The position numbers were made by a program, and so were the translations under genes. From contig CANGVZ010000007.1 of the NCBI GenBank assembly GCA_947457285.1, forward strand, positions 1 through 18,064: a DNA stretch of 18,064 nucleotides, in the 5' to 3' direction. The notes beneath the pieces are model-generated. The model was not told where the DNA came from. It saw nothing but the letters and a program-made list of their open reading frames with translations, and searched no databases. The stretch comes from Flavobacteriales bacterium (GTDB taxonomy: Bacteria; Bacteroidota; Bacteroidia; Flavobacteriales_D; Sanyastnellaceae). Shown in pieces: positions 6,577 through 14,626 of this stretch (the stretch's first letter is position 1; the number at the start of each line of letters is the position of its first letter).

Positions 6577-8384
6577 CGATCAAGGAAATTAGCTTCAAGA
6601 ATTCTCTTCTTCTCAGAAACATTCGAAACCGTATCGTTTAAATATTTCTCTATCATCATGCTGGCGATTGGCGCAGCCCATGTTCCTCCGAATCCTGCGT
6701 TTTCTACATACACTGCCATTGCAATTTTGGGGTCATCCTTTGGCGCAAAGCATACAAACACAGCGTGGTCTTCCTTGGGTTCGTTTTGGACAGTACCTGT
6801 CTTACCGCAAATTACAATATCCTTCAACTTGGCACGCCCCGCTGTACCGCCAGGTCCAACCACCTTCTCCATTGCATTGATGATCGTAGTAAAGTGAGCG
6901 GTATCAATTCCTGAATCATAGCGCACTAAGTACTCGTCACGCGGCCTACCTCCAATACCAATTTGCTTCACAGTATGAGGAGAAATGAAATAGCCTCTAT
7001 TGGCAATCAAGCAAGCCATATTCGCCATTTGCAGCGGAGTCACGAGCATCTCACCTTCACCGATACTCAAAGAGTAAATGGTAGAGAATGCCCACTGAAA
7101 CTCACCATACCATTTGTCATAATAAGCAACACCAGGCACCAAACCTGTTTTTACATTCGGAATATCTGTACCGAGGTTGCTGCCAAAGCCAAAGCGCTTG
7201 ATATATCCCTGCCAAATATCGAGTCCGATGCGGGCATCTTTAAAACGGCTGGTCTTGTCGCGATCAGCCTCTACCACACGCTGCATGACGCCCCTGAAAT
7301 AAGGGTTGCAAGAGTGAACAATTGCCATTTCCAAATCATCATTGCTATGACTACCGTGACAACCGATGATACCACGATTACACACGATACGTGTCTGCGG
7401 CGTGATAATTCCCAATTGAAGTGCAGTGGCAGATTGTGCCAATTTAAAAATAGAACCAGGTCGGTATTGCGCTTGTGTAGCGCGGTTGAACAATGGCTTT
7501 TGTTTATCCAGATTCAATGCGCGAAAGTTGTTTCCTCTCGCTCGTCCTACCAATAAATTCGGGTCGTAAGTAGGTGCACTTACCAATGCGAGAATTTCTC
7601 CTGTCTTGGGCTCTATAGCAACGATACATCCTCTTTTATTCACCATCAACTCTTCACCAAATCGCTGCAACTCTGCATCTATCGTGGCGATGAGATCGGT
7701 ACCTTCTACTGCTGCCACGTCGAGTTTTCCCTCAGCCACATTTCTTTCGATACCTAAATTATCCCGAAAAACATACTTCACACCGCGTGTTCCGCGTAAT
7801 TCGTTCTCGTAAGCCTTTTCGATTCCGCTTTTCCCAATGTAGTCACCACGCCTATAATCGGGTTTTTTCTCTAATTCACCTTTATCGATTTCTGCAACGT
7901 CACCCAGAAGAAGCGCGCCAATGCTCTGCGGATAAATACGAAGTGTACGAGGTGTACCAAAGAAACCAGGATACTTGTACAACTCCTCTGAAATCCTCGC
8001 ATATTCAGGAGGAGTAATTTGCTTTATAAGCGGCGATGGCTTGTACTTTACGTTGGGCCAGCTAATTGCCTTTAACAAACCTGAGCGAAGCTCGTCGATG
8101 GAAAGATTGACCAATTTGCAAAATGCAAGCGTATCAAAAGGTTTCACGTCCTTAGGTAAAACCATCAAATCATAAACCGTTTGATTCGTCACCAGCAGCC
8201 GCCCTTTGCGGTCATAGATGAGCCCTCGAGATGGATATACAATTACTTCCTTTTCAGTGAGCGCTACTCCTTGGTTCTTCCATTCATCGTTGATTACCTG
8301 AAGAAACAATAAACGGATAGCATAGATGATACCTATGACTCCTACAATAAGAATAATGGTTATTCTTCTGCCGTCAAGATTCAC
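6573..8384 (-). CDS. mrdA: Penicillin-binding protein 2, peptidoglycan transpeptidase
   Basis: A 603-residue class B PBP. One membrane segment lies near residues 8-30, followed by the dimerisation domain with PSRGLIYDRKGRLL at 51-64 and the transpeptidase domain with its three motifs in order: SIFK (Ser311 nucleophile, Lys314), SCN (358-360, the SxN motif) and KTGT (528-531). PBP2 crosslinks the glycan strands made by RodA during rod elongation and is the target of mecillinam; this is family knowledge. The start is GTG at 8384, overlapping the mreD stop as GTGA; no ATG lies close by before the membrane segment. It overlaps rodA by 4 nt. Length and motifs are complete, so this is an active enzyme by sequence. 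Confidence 0.95.
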   Translation of the reverse strand: MNLDGRRITIILIVGVIGIIYAIRLLFLQVINDEWKNQGVALTEKEVIVYPSRGLIYDRKGRLLVTNQTVYDLMVLPKDVKPFDTLAFCKLVNLSIDELRSGLLKAISWPNVKYKPSPLIKQITPPEYARISEELYKYPGFFGTPRTLRIYPQSIGALLLGDVAEIDKGELEKKPDYRRGDYIGKSGIEKAYENELRGTRGVKYVFRDNLGIERNVAEGKLDVAAVEGTDLIATIDAELQRFGEELMVNKRGCIVAIEPKTGEILALVSAPTYDPNLLVGRARGNNFRALNLDKQKPLFNRATQAQYRPGSIFKLAQSATALQLGIITPQTRIVCNRGIIGCHGSHSNDDLEMAIVHSCNPYFRGVMQRVVEADRDKTSRFKDARIGLDIWQGYIKRFGFGSNLGTDIPNVKTGLVPGVAYYDKWYGEFQWAFSTIYSLSIGEGEMLVTPLQMANMACLIANRGYFISPHTVKQIGIGGRPRDEYLVRYDSGIDTAHFTTIINAMEKVVGPGGTAGRAKLKDIVICGKTGTVQNEPKEDHAVFVCFAPKDDPKIAMAVYVENAGFGGTWAAPIASMMIEKYLNDTVSNVSEKKRILEANFLDR

Positions 8385-8905
8385 TGGTCGCTGTTTTTAG
8401 AAGTATAAATGAGATATTGTCCTATTGTCATTAAGAAGAGCGTTGCGGCCACACTTAACACGATGTGCAGCAACTGGTAGAAGAAATCCGAAAAGCGGAG
8501 AACTTCCATAAAAAACAGCCAGGTGTGGTGAATCAATGTGAGAATACCTGCATACGTGAGATACCAAGGCAATCCCATACTTTGCACCGTTGGTCTTTGA
8601 TTGATTTCGTATCCTTCGCGTGGTGAAAACAAGCGCTGGATTAATGGCTGTAAGAAGCCGAGCAATAAGCATGCGCTGGTGTGAAGGCCAGGAGGGCCGC
8701 TAAAAAAGTCCATTATCCAACCCACAGCAAAACTGATCAAAAGAGTAAGCCAGCGCGGGGTTTCGAAGGGAAGCATCAAAATGCCAAAAATGTAAATCCA
8801 TGGCAGTATCAAACCGTCCAACGGTTGCATTCTATTCACGACCAGATTTTGAAGTAAAATCAGGAATAGAATTCGGAAAATATTATTAATTACCGTTAGC
8901 GCCAT
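8381..8905 (-). CDS. mreD: Rod shape-determining protein MreD
   Basis: A 174-residue hydrophobic protein with about five or six membrane segments and no catalytic motifs, as usual for MreD, which links MreB/MreC to PBP2 and RodA in the inner membrane. Sequence conservation in this family is low, so the call rests on size, topology, the N-terminal NNIFRILFLILLQNLVVN and DFFSGPPGLHTSA segments, and position between mreC and mrdA. The ATG at 8905 lies inside mreC and gives a 20-nt overlap. The conserved NNIFR segment close to that start supports it over a downstream start. Its stop overlaps the GTG start of mrdA by 4 nt. Confidence 0.9.
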   Translation of the reverse strand: MALTVINNIFRILFLILLQNLVVNRMQPLDGLILPWIYIFGILMLPFETPRWLTLLISFAVGWIMDFFSGPPGLHTSACLLLGFLQPLIQRLFSPREGYEINQRPTVQSMGLPWYLTYAGILTLIHHTWLFFMEVLRFSDFFYQLLHIVLSVAATLFLMTIGQYLIYTSKNSDQ

Positions 8906-9734
8906 CTGCTGCTTCTGTTTCCTCCAGTAGTTTATCCTCTTCTTCTTTCAATAAATCGTCAATGACTTGCACGTAGTCCAATTTTCTAAAATCAGTACTC
9001 AACCGAATGCTTATTCGGTGGAAGTTCTCTTCCGCGCGATCATCTAGGCTTTCCACGAATCCTACCATGATATTTGCAGGGAATTTCGAGCTATATCCTG
9101 TTGTTACCACGGTATCTCCAATCTCTACCTTTACGTGTTTTGGAATCTCTTTCACATTTGCGATCTCTGGATCTCCTCCTGGCCATACTAAGAGTCCGAA
9201 ATCACCGCTGCCCTTCATTTTGACGCTACCCTGAAACTTGCTGTGCAGGATGGGCATCACTACTGAAAAATGTTCACTTACGCTACGAACAATACCAACA
9301 ATGCTACCATTGGAAATTACGCCCATTTCTGGTTCTATTCCTCCAATCGTGCCTCTATTGAGCATAATATAGTTGCGTTCTCTATTTAGAGTAATGTTTT
9401 CAACTTTTGCATTTCTGTAGATATATCGCTGAAACGCAAGCGTATCGCGCATTTCAAATGACGACGTGTCCACTACCATGACATTTTCTGGCAGTTTACT
9501 TCGAAGGATTGCATTTTCGAGTGAAAGTCGGTCATTGATTTCGCCGAGCATCAAGTACTCCTTCAGTTGTGTGCGCTTTGAATAAATAGAGCCCACCCAA
9601 TCACGGCTGTGATTGATAAATTCCGCTCTCGCGTAATTATTGTTGTTAAAAAAAACGTACAGAGCGAACCCCTGCAATGTCAGGAACAGCAGGAAAACGT
9701 AATAGCGTTGTATTAAGTTGAGAATATTTCTCAT
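8886..9734 (-). CDS. mreC: Rod shape-determining protein MreC
   Basis: A 282-residue protein with the standard MreC plan: a short cytoplasmic N-terminus, one membrane segment (about 11-29), a predicted coiled coil (about 50-80, SIYSKRTQLKEYL through LRSKLPEN), then the periplasmic two-barrel domain with LNRGTIGGIEPEMGVISNGSIVGIV, the VVMPILHSKFQGSVKMK strand and GDTVVTTGYSSKFPANIMVGFV. MreC assembles in the periplasm and activates PBP2. An acidic, low-complexity tail (KEEEDKLLEETEAADGANGN) follows the second barrel. The ATG at 9734 lies 34 nt after the mreB stop. No terminator is seen in that gap, so mreB and mreC are probably one transcript. Confidence 0.95.
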   Translation of the reverse strand: MRNILNLIQRYYVFLLFLTLQGFALYVFFNNNNYARAEFINHSRDWVGSIYSKRTQLKEYLMLGEINDRLSLENAILRSKLPENVMVVDTSSFEMRDTLAFQRYIYRNAKVENITLNRERNYIMLNRGTIGGIEPEMGVISNGSIVGIVRSVSEHFSVVMPILHSKFQGSVKMKGSGDFGLLVWPGGDPEIANVKEIPKHVKVEIGDTVVTTGYSSKFPANIMVGFVESLDDRAEENFHRISIRLSTDFRKLDYVQVIDDLLKEEEDKLLEETEAADGANGN

Positions 9735-9768
9735 TCACACATGTCTGACTTCACCCGCTGGACTCGTA

Positions 9769-10797
9769 TTACGAGCTGCGCATGAGGAATTGGAACTTAC
9801 TTACGTTTTTCAAGGCGATACCTGTACCACGAGCCACGGCGCGCAATGGATCATCCGCAACGTGCACAGGTAACTTGGTTTTCATAGAAATTCTCTTGTC
9901 CAGGCCACGCAACAATGCCCCACCACCTGCCAGGTAGATACCGGTCTTGTAAATATCCGCGCTCAATTCGGGCGGTGTATTTTCCAAGCAGCTCATAATT
10001 GCCTCTTCAATCTTCGAAATTGACTTATCGAGTGCGTGGGCGATTTCGGAATAAGAAACCGTGATTTCTTTTGGAATACCCGTCATCAAGTCGCGGCCAC
10101 GCACGCTGTAGTCTGCCGGTGGATTGTCTAATTCCGGCAAAGCAGCACCCACTTCGATTTTGATTTGTTCTGCCGTACGCTCACCAATCAAGATATTGTG
10201 CTGACGGCGCATGTATTCCTCGATATCCTGAGTAAGCTCATCACCCGCCACGCGGATATTTTTGTCTGTCACGATACCACCGAGTGCGATAACGGCAATT
10301 TCCGAAGTACCACCTCCGATGTCGATAACCATGTTTCCCATAGGTTCCTCAACGTCAATACCGATACCGATTGCAGCAGCCATGGGTTCGTGAATCAAAA
10401 ACACCTCTTTTGCTCCAGCGTGTTCAGCTGAATCCTGGACAGCGCGTTTTTCCACCTCAGTAATGCCTGAAGGAATACAGATCACCATGCGCAAAGAAGG
10501 TTGAAACACCCCTTTGCTGCGGTTGATCATTTTGATCATTCCCTTGATCATGTCTTCTGCAGCGTGGAAGTCTGCAATAACACCGTCTTTGAGCGGACGG
10601 ATTGTTTTTATGTTTTCGTGTGTCTTACCGTGCATTTGTTGCGCAGCACGACCTACAGCGACGGTACGTCCCGTGGCTCTGTCGCGCGCTATGATCGACG
10701 GCTCATCCACAACGACCTTATCGTTTTGAATGATAATGGTATTCGCGGTACCAAGATCTATGGCTATTTCCTGAGTAAGGAAGCTGAAAAGACCCAT
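9769..10797 (-). CDS. mreB: Rod shape-determining protein MreB (actin-like)
   Basis: A 342-residue actin-fold ATPase. The first phosphate loop is IDLGTANT (13-20), HEPMAAAIG at 136-144 holds the expected catalytic Glu137, the second phosphate loop is DIGGGTSEIAV (159-169), and the adenosine motif is LAGGGALLRGL (289-299). The N-terminal MGLFSFL is the kind of short hydrophobic stretch that helps MreB bind the membrane. MreB filaments under the inner membrane direct RodA/PBP2 insertion of new wall. It is the first gene of the - strand run. Upstream lie a near-consensus promoter and an imperfect inverted repeat in the presumed leader. Length and motifs are normal and the call is secure. Confidence 0.97.
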   Translation of the reverse strand: MGLFSFLTQEIAIDLGTANTIIIQNDKVVVDEPSIIARDRATGRTVAVGRAAQQMHGKTHENIKTIRPLKDGVIADFHAAEDMIKGMIKMINRSKGVFQPSLRMVICIPSGITEVEKRAVQDSAEHAGAKEVFLIHEPMAAAIGIGIDVEEPMGNMVIDIGGGTSEIAVIALGGIVTDKNIRVAGDELTQDIEEYMRRQHNILIGERTAEQIKIEVGAALPELDNPPADYSVRGRDLMTGIPKEITVSYSEIAHALDKSISKIEEAIMSCLENTPPELSADIYKTGIYLAGGGALLRGLDKRISMKTKLPVHVADDPLRAVARGTGIALKNVSKFQFLMRSS

Positions 10798-10841
10798 ACA
10801 ATGGTGATTTCTTGAGGTTTACAATTCCTGCCCTATTTCAC

Positions 10842-10864
10842 AAACCCTTGTAACACAAAGGTTT
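10842..10864. repeat. Imperfect inverted repeat in the presumed mreB leader
   Basis: AAACCCTTGT (10842-10851) pairs with ACAAAGGTTT (10855-10864): nine base pairs with one C-A mismatch and a 3-nt loop. It lies 45-67 nt upstream of the mreB start and downstream of the predicted -7 element, so it would be in the 5' leader. It could equally be a DNA-binding site; there is no T-run to make it a terminator. Confidence 0.4.
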
Positions 10865-10885
10865 TTATCATAAAATATTCGAGCA

Positions 10886-10918
10886 CAAATATATTCTTAA
10901 TGTTAAGACTTATACCAA
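10886..10918 (-). promoter_or_regulatory. Probable promoter of the mreB operon
   Basis: On the - strand, TATATTTG (10893-10886) matches the Bacteroidota -7 consensus TAnnTTTG. A TTG at 10918-10916 lies 22 nt upstream, slightly further than the usual spacing of about 19-21. The implied leader is about 80-90 nt, long enough to contain the inverted repeat at 10842-10864. Confidence 0.5.
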
Positions 10919-11020
10919 TCAAGCGTTTCAACAATTTTGACGAGTTATCAACTACAAAATAAACCATCGGTCTTCAAATCATAAGGTTTCCTTAATCGAA
11001 CTCTTTACTCTTTCGGTTGT

Positions 11021-11028
11021 TATCTTTG
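11021..11028 (+). promoter_or_regulatory. Probable -7 element of the superoxide dismutase gene
   Basis: TATCTTTG fits TAnnTTTG exactly and lies about 65 nt before the sod start codon. No good TTG is seen at the -33 distance, so an activator or degenerate -33 would be needed. The 7-bp repeats at 11033-11064 would lie at or just after the transcription start. Confidence 0.45.
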
Positions 11029-11032
11029 TCGC

Positions 11033-11064
11033 AATTCGGAATTCAGAATTCAGAATTCAAAATT
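11033..11064 (+). repeat. Tandem 7-bp repeat (AATTCNN) in the sod leader
   Basis: Four complete heptamers run head to tail: AATTCGG, AATTCAG, AATTCAG, AATTCAA, followed by a decayed AATTGAT. The copies sit between the -7 element and the start codon of sod. Adjacent copies create overlapping GAATTC palindromes. Confidence 0.75.
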
Positions 11065-11093
11065 GATAGAGCAATTCATTAACACAACATATT

Positions 11094-11699
<606 letters not shown>

Positions 11700-11712
11700 A
11701 CCGAATTCCTGC

Positions 11713-11758
11713 ATGGGAGTGTAGAACATTCGTGGGCTGCACTCCCATCTCTTTTTTT
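11713..11758 (+). terminator. Rho-independent terminator of sod
   Basis: ATGGGAGTG (11713-11721) pairs perfectly with CACTCCCAT (11740-11748) over 9 bp with an 18-nt loop, followed by TCTC and seven T residues (11752-11758). It starts 13 nt after the sod stop. The GTG at 11732, the most upstream possible start of the ispG frame, lies inside its loop, which argues against that start. Confidence 0.85.
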
Positions 11759-11779
11759 ATCAGTAAAACATTCATCACC

Positions 11780-13693
11780 GTGTATTGCAACGATCTTTTT
11801 TCATACAGCCGCTTTCGCACCCGCGAAGTAAAAATTGGAAGCGTCAAAATGGGTGGAGACCAACCAATTCGTCTCCAAAGCATGACCACCACAGATACTA
11901 TGGATACCGCAGCCACCGTGGCTCAGAGCATTCGTATGATCGAAGCTGGATGTGAACTCGTACGCATCACGGCGCCAAGCAAAAAAGAAGCGGAGAATCT
12001 TGCAGAAATCAAAAAAGAACTGAGAGCAAAAGGTTATGAAACACCCCTTGTAGCCGATATCCACTTTACCCCCAACGCCGCTGAAATAGCCGCTGGCATC
12101 GTGGAAAAAGTTCGCGTAAATCCGGGGAACTATGCCGATAAAAAGAAATTCGAAGAAATAGAATACACCGATGAAAGCTACCAAGCAGAACTGGAGCGCA
12201 TTCGCGAACGTTTCACTCCGCTGGTATTGTTGTGTAAACAAAACGGAACTGCCATGCGCATCGGAACCAATCACGGTTCGCTTAGCGATCGCATCCTTAG
12301 CCGCTACGGCGATACTCCTCAGGGAATGGTAGAAAGTGCGATGGAGTTTTTGAGAATTTGTAGAGATAATGATTTTCATGAAATTGTCATCTCCATGAAA
12401 GCCTCAAACCCACAAGTGATGGTGCAAGCGTATCGATTGCTTGTAGCAGAAATGATAAAGCAAAACATGAGTTATCCGCTCCACCTTGGCGTTACAGAAG
12501 CAGGGGATGGAGAAGACGGTCGTATCAAATCAGCAGTAGGTATTGGAACACTGCTCGAAGACGGAATTGGTGACACCATTCGCGTTTCACTTACCGAAGA
12601 GCCTGAAGCAGAAATTCCAGTTGCTCGAATTCTTGCAGAGCGCTACACACATCGAGCAGAGCAGCAATCTCCTATCACGCCTGTACATTATCCCCTCAAT
12701 CCTTTTGAGTATACGAGACGACACACATTCCATATTCAAAATTTTGGTGAAAAAAATGTACCTCGCGTCATCGCTGACTACAGCCATAAAAAAGAAATCA
12801 CCGCAGCCTCATTGTTTGCTGTAGGCCTGAACTACAGCGTTCCTCTCGATAAGTGGAATTTGACAGACACAGCAGCAGACTATATATACTGTGGTAAAAA
12901 TGAAGTAAACTTTGAAATACCCGGCACACTAGGCCTCATATTTGACGCCGAAAAATGGGAAGAAGTAAAAGACAAACCACGCTCATATCCGCTATACACC
13001 TACCCTTCACTACCGAATGATCATTCGGTAATGAGTTTTTTGAAATTTGAAAATAAAGACATAACCGAACAAACGCTCGGTAGCCTCAAAGAATTAAAAA
13101 ATACCGTATTTATTATTGAAACAACCAACGCAAACGCAGTAGCCGATATGCGTGCAGGATTTTTCAAACTGATAAATGAAGGCATAGAAAATCCAGTGGT
13201 GATATCAAGATCCTATCCTTCTCTTAATGAAGATGAGTTTATGCTCTATGCACCCACCGATGCCGGAGCGCTTCTGATTGATGGACTCGGCGACGGTATC
13301 ATGATTCATGCTGATGGCATTTCGCAACAGCGCATCAATAGTACAGCTTTCGGCATATTGCAAGCGACACGTACAAGGATTTCTAAAACAGAATACATCT
13401 CATGTCCTAGCTGTGGTCGCACGCTTTTTGATTTACAAGAAACGACTGCAAAAATTCGTGCGCGCACTTCGCATTTAAAAGGTGTGAAAATTGGAATCAT
13501 GGGATGCATCGTCAATGGTCCTGGTGAGATGGCCGATGCAGACTACGGCTATGTGGGTACAGGTCCTGGCAAAATCACATTGTATAAAGAGAAAACAGTA
13601 GTAAAGAAAAACGTACCAGAAGAGAATGCAGTTCAAGAACTGATTGAACTCATTCGCGAATACGGAGATTGGGTGGAGCCTGTGGAGGCCTAG
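11780..13693 (+). CDS. ispG: 4-hydroxy-3-methylbut-2-enyl diphosphate synthase, long form
   Basis: IspG (GcpE) carries out the penultimate step of the MEP isoprenoid pathway, reducing the cyclic diphosphate MEcPP to HMBPP with a [4Fe-4S] cluster. The N-terminal TIM-barrel domain is clear (VKIGSVKMGGDQPIRLQSM, then TTTDTMDT and VRITAPSKKEAENL). The C-terminal cluster-binding domain has SCPSCGRT and GIMGCIVNGPGE; with this start the cluster cysteines are 542, 545 and 576. About 637 residues is far longer than the roughly 370 of Escherichia coli IspG and fits the three-domain type known from Bacteroidota, chlamydiae and plants, with an extra domain between the two. The open frame extends up to GTG 11732, but that lies in the sod terminator loop; GTG 11780 (giving VYCNDLFSYSRFRTREVKIG) better fits the family N-terminus. 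No clear Shine-Dalgarno is visible. Confidence 0.93.
   Translation: MYCNDLFSYSRFRTREVKIGSVKMGGDQPIRLQSMTTTDTMDTAATVAQSIRMIEAGCELVRITAPSKKEAENLAEIKKELRAKGYETPLVADIHFTPNAAEIAAGIVEKVRVNPGNYADKKKFEEIEYTDESYQAELERIRERFTPLVLLCKQNGTAMRIGTNHGSLSDRILSRYGDTPQGMVESAMEFLRICRDNDFHEIVISMKASNPQVMVQAYRLLVAEMIKQNMSYPLHLGVTEAGDGEDGRIKSAVGIGTLLEDGIGDTIRVSLTEEPEAEIPVARILAERYTHRAEQQSPITPVHYPLNPFEYTRRHTFHIQNFGEKNVPRVIADYSHKKEITAASLFAVGLNYSVPLDKWNLTDTAADYIYCGKNEVNFEIPGTLGLIFDAEKWEEVKDKPRSYPLYTYPSLPNDHSVMSFLKFENKDITEQTLGSLKELKNTVFIIETTNANAVADMRAGFFKLINEGIENPVVISRSYPSLNEDEFMLYAPTDAGALLIDGLGDGIMIHADGISQQRINSTAFGILQATRTRISKTEYISCPSCGRTLFDLQETTAKIRARTSHLKGVKIGIMGCIVNGPGEMADADYGYVGTGPGKITLYKEKTVVKKNVPEENAVQELIELIREYGDWVEPVEA
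13011..13030. repeat. Perfect 20-bp palindrome inside ispG
   Basis: TACCGAATGA is followed immediately by its exact reverse complement, TCATTCGGTA. It encodes part of an LPNDHSVMSF segment in the insertion domain of IspG. No other copy was noticed in the window. Confidence 0.75.
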
Positions 13694-13694
13694 A

Positions 13695-14432
13695 TCACAA
13701 AATTTTACTGCGTTTCAACTCAAAATTTTGACCGAGATAAACTCTTCGAACAGTTTCGTCTGCGGCAAGTTCCTCAGCTGTTCCTGATTTAAGAATCGAG
13801 CCATCATAGAGCAGATAAGCTCTATCTGTAATGCTCAAGGTTTCTTGAACGTTGTGGTCGGTAATAAGAATGCCGATATTCTTCAACTTCAATTGCGCTA
13901 CGATGCGCTGAATATCTTCTACAGCAATGGGATCTACGCCAGCAAATGGCTCGTCCAAAAGAATAAATTTAGGATCCGTTGCGAGTGCTCGAGCTATCTC
14001 CGTACGGCGGCGTTCGCCTCCACTTAAGTGATTGCCTATATAGGTACGTTTATGTGTAAGACCAAATTCATCCAATAAAGTTTCTAGCTTTATGGATTGC
14101 TCCTTTTTCGTGAGCTTGGTCATTTCCAAAATTGCTTTAATGTTATCTTCTACACTGAGCGTTCTAAAAACAGAAGCTTCTTGAGGTAAATAACCGAGAC
14201 CCAACTGCGCGCGTCGATACATCGGTTCGTCGGTGATCTCTCTATCATCGAGCATTACACGACCCTCGTTTGGATGCACTAAGCCAACTACCATATAGAA
14301 ACTGGTTGTTTTACCTGCACCATTAGGGCCAAGAAGACCAACAATCTCACCTTGATTCACATCAAAGCTCACGCCTTTCACGACAGTGCGTTGGCCATAA
14401 CGACGAATAATATTTTCCGCGCGCAATTGCAT
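13695..14432 (-). CDS. lptB: LPS export ABC transporter ATP-binding protein LptB
   Basis: A 245-residue ATPase with Walker A GPNGAGKT (35-42), Q-loop YLPQEASVFR (Gln84), signature LSGGERRR (136-143), Walker B FILLDEPFAGVDP (156-168) and switch His193 in TDHNVQE. The YLPQEASVFR and GGERRR sequences are typical of LptB, which drives extraction of lipopolysaccharide from the inner membrane together with LptF and LptG. The partner genes are not in this window. The protein ends in a short basic tail (NFELKRSKIL). It converges with ispG, with one base between the stop codons and no terminator visible, so opposing transcripts probably overlap. The ATG at 14432 lies close to the AT-rich region shared with the T9SS/collagen operon, making the 194-bp gap a divergent control region. 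Confidence 0.95.
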   Translation of the reverse strand: MQLRAENIIRRYGQRTVVKGVSFDVNQGEIVGLLGPNGAGKTTSFYMVVGLVHPNEGRVMLDDREITDEPMYRRAQLGLGYLPQEASVFRTLSVEDNIKAILEMTKLTKKEQSIKLETLLDEFGLTHKRTYIGNHLSGGERRRTEIARALATDPKFILLDEPFAGVDPIAVEDIQRIVAQLKLKNIGILITDHNVQETLSITDRAYLLYDGSILKSGTAEELAADETVRRVYLGQNFELKRSKIL

Positions 14433-14547
14433 GGCGCGAAGGTACGACGAAATCTAAAAACTAGAGTTTTCCCCTAATCCAGCATCTGATGAGCACGATA
14501 GTTTTGCTTCTATCATTAAAAGCAACTAGTAAAGATCATCTTTTTAG

Positions 14548-14578
14548 GGGATATAAATATCCCTAATATTAGGGATAT
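14548..14578. promoter_or_regulatory. Three alternating GGGATAT half-sites, including a perfect 22-bp palindrome
   Basis: GGGATAT (14548-14554), ATATCCC (14557-14563) and GGGATAT (14572-14578) lie in alternating orientation. The last two are the ends of a perfect 22-bp palindrome (14557-14578: ATATCCCTAAT plus its reverse complement); the first two form a 7-bp inverted repeat with a 2-nt centre. The site is in the divergent gap between lptB and the T9SS/collagen genes, ending 48 nt before the start of the latter. It looks like an operator for a dimeric regulator, but no regulator gene is adjacent. The rest of the 194-bp gap shows only a weak bulged inverted repeat near 14499-14529. Confidence 0.65.
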
Positions 14579-14626
14579 GATGACACCCTTTTAAAATACA
14601 CATTTGTTCCACTTAATTCATTTACC

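Noticed and set aside
6963..7556. 197-codon + strand frame inside mrdA
   Set aside because: It is antisense to the conserved transpeptidase domain with all motifs intact, and its translation is low in recognisable structure.
3719..10797. A mobile or recently acquired block in the - strand run
   Set aside because: Gene order, overlaps and motifs are those of a standard elongasome cluster; no integrase, repeats or tRNA flank it.
11801..12379. 192-codon - strand frame inside ispG
   Set aside because: It is antisense to the highly conserved IspG barrel; its Phe/Cys-rich translation is typical of a shadow frame.
13694..13735. Terminator between convergent ispG and lptB
   Set aside because: Only AT-rich CAAAATTTT segments within lptB are present; there is no GC stem with a T-run.
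14499..14529. Bulged inverted repeat (TAGTT..GCTT / AAGC..AACTA) as an RNA element
   Set aside because: Two short stems of 5 and 4 bp with a bulge and large loop are too weak to call beyond AT-rich chance.
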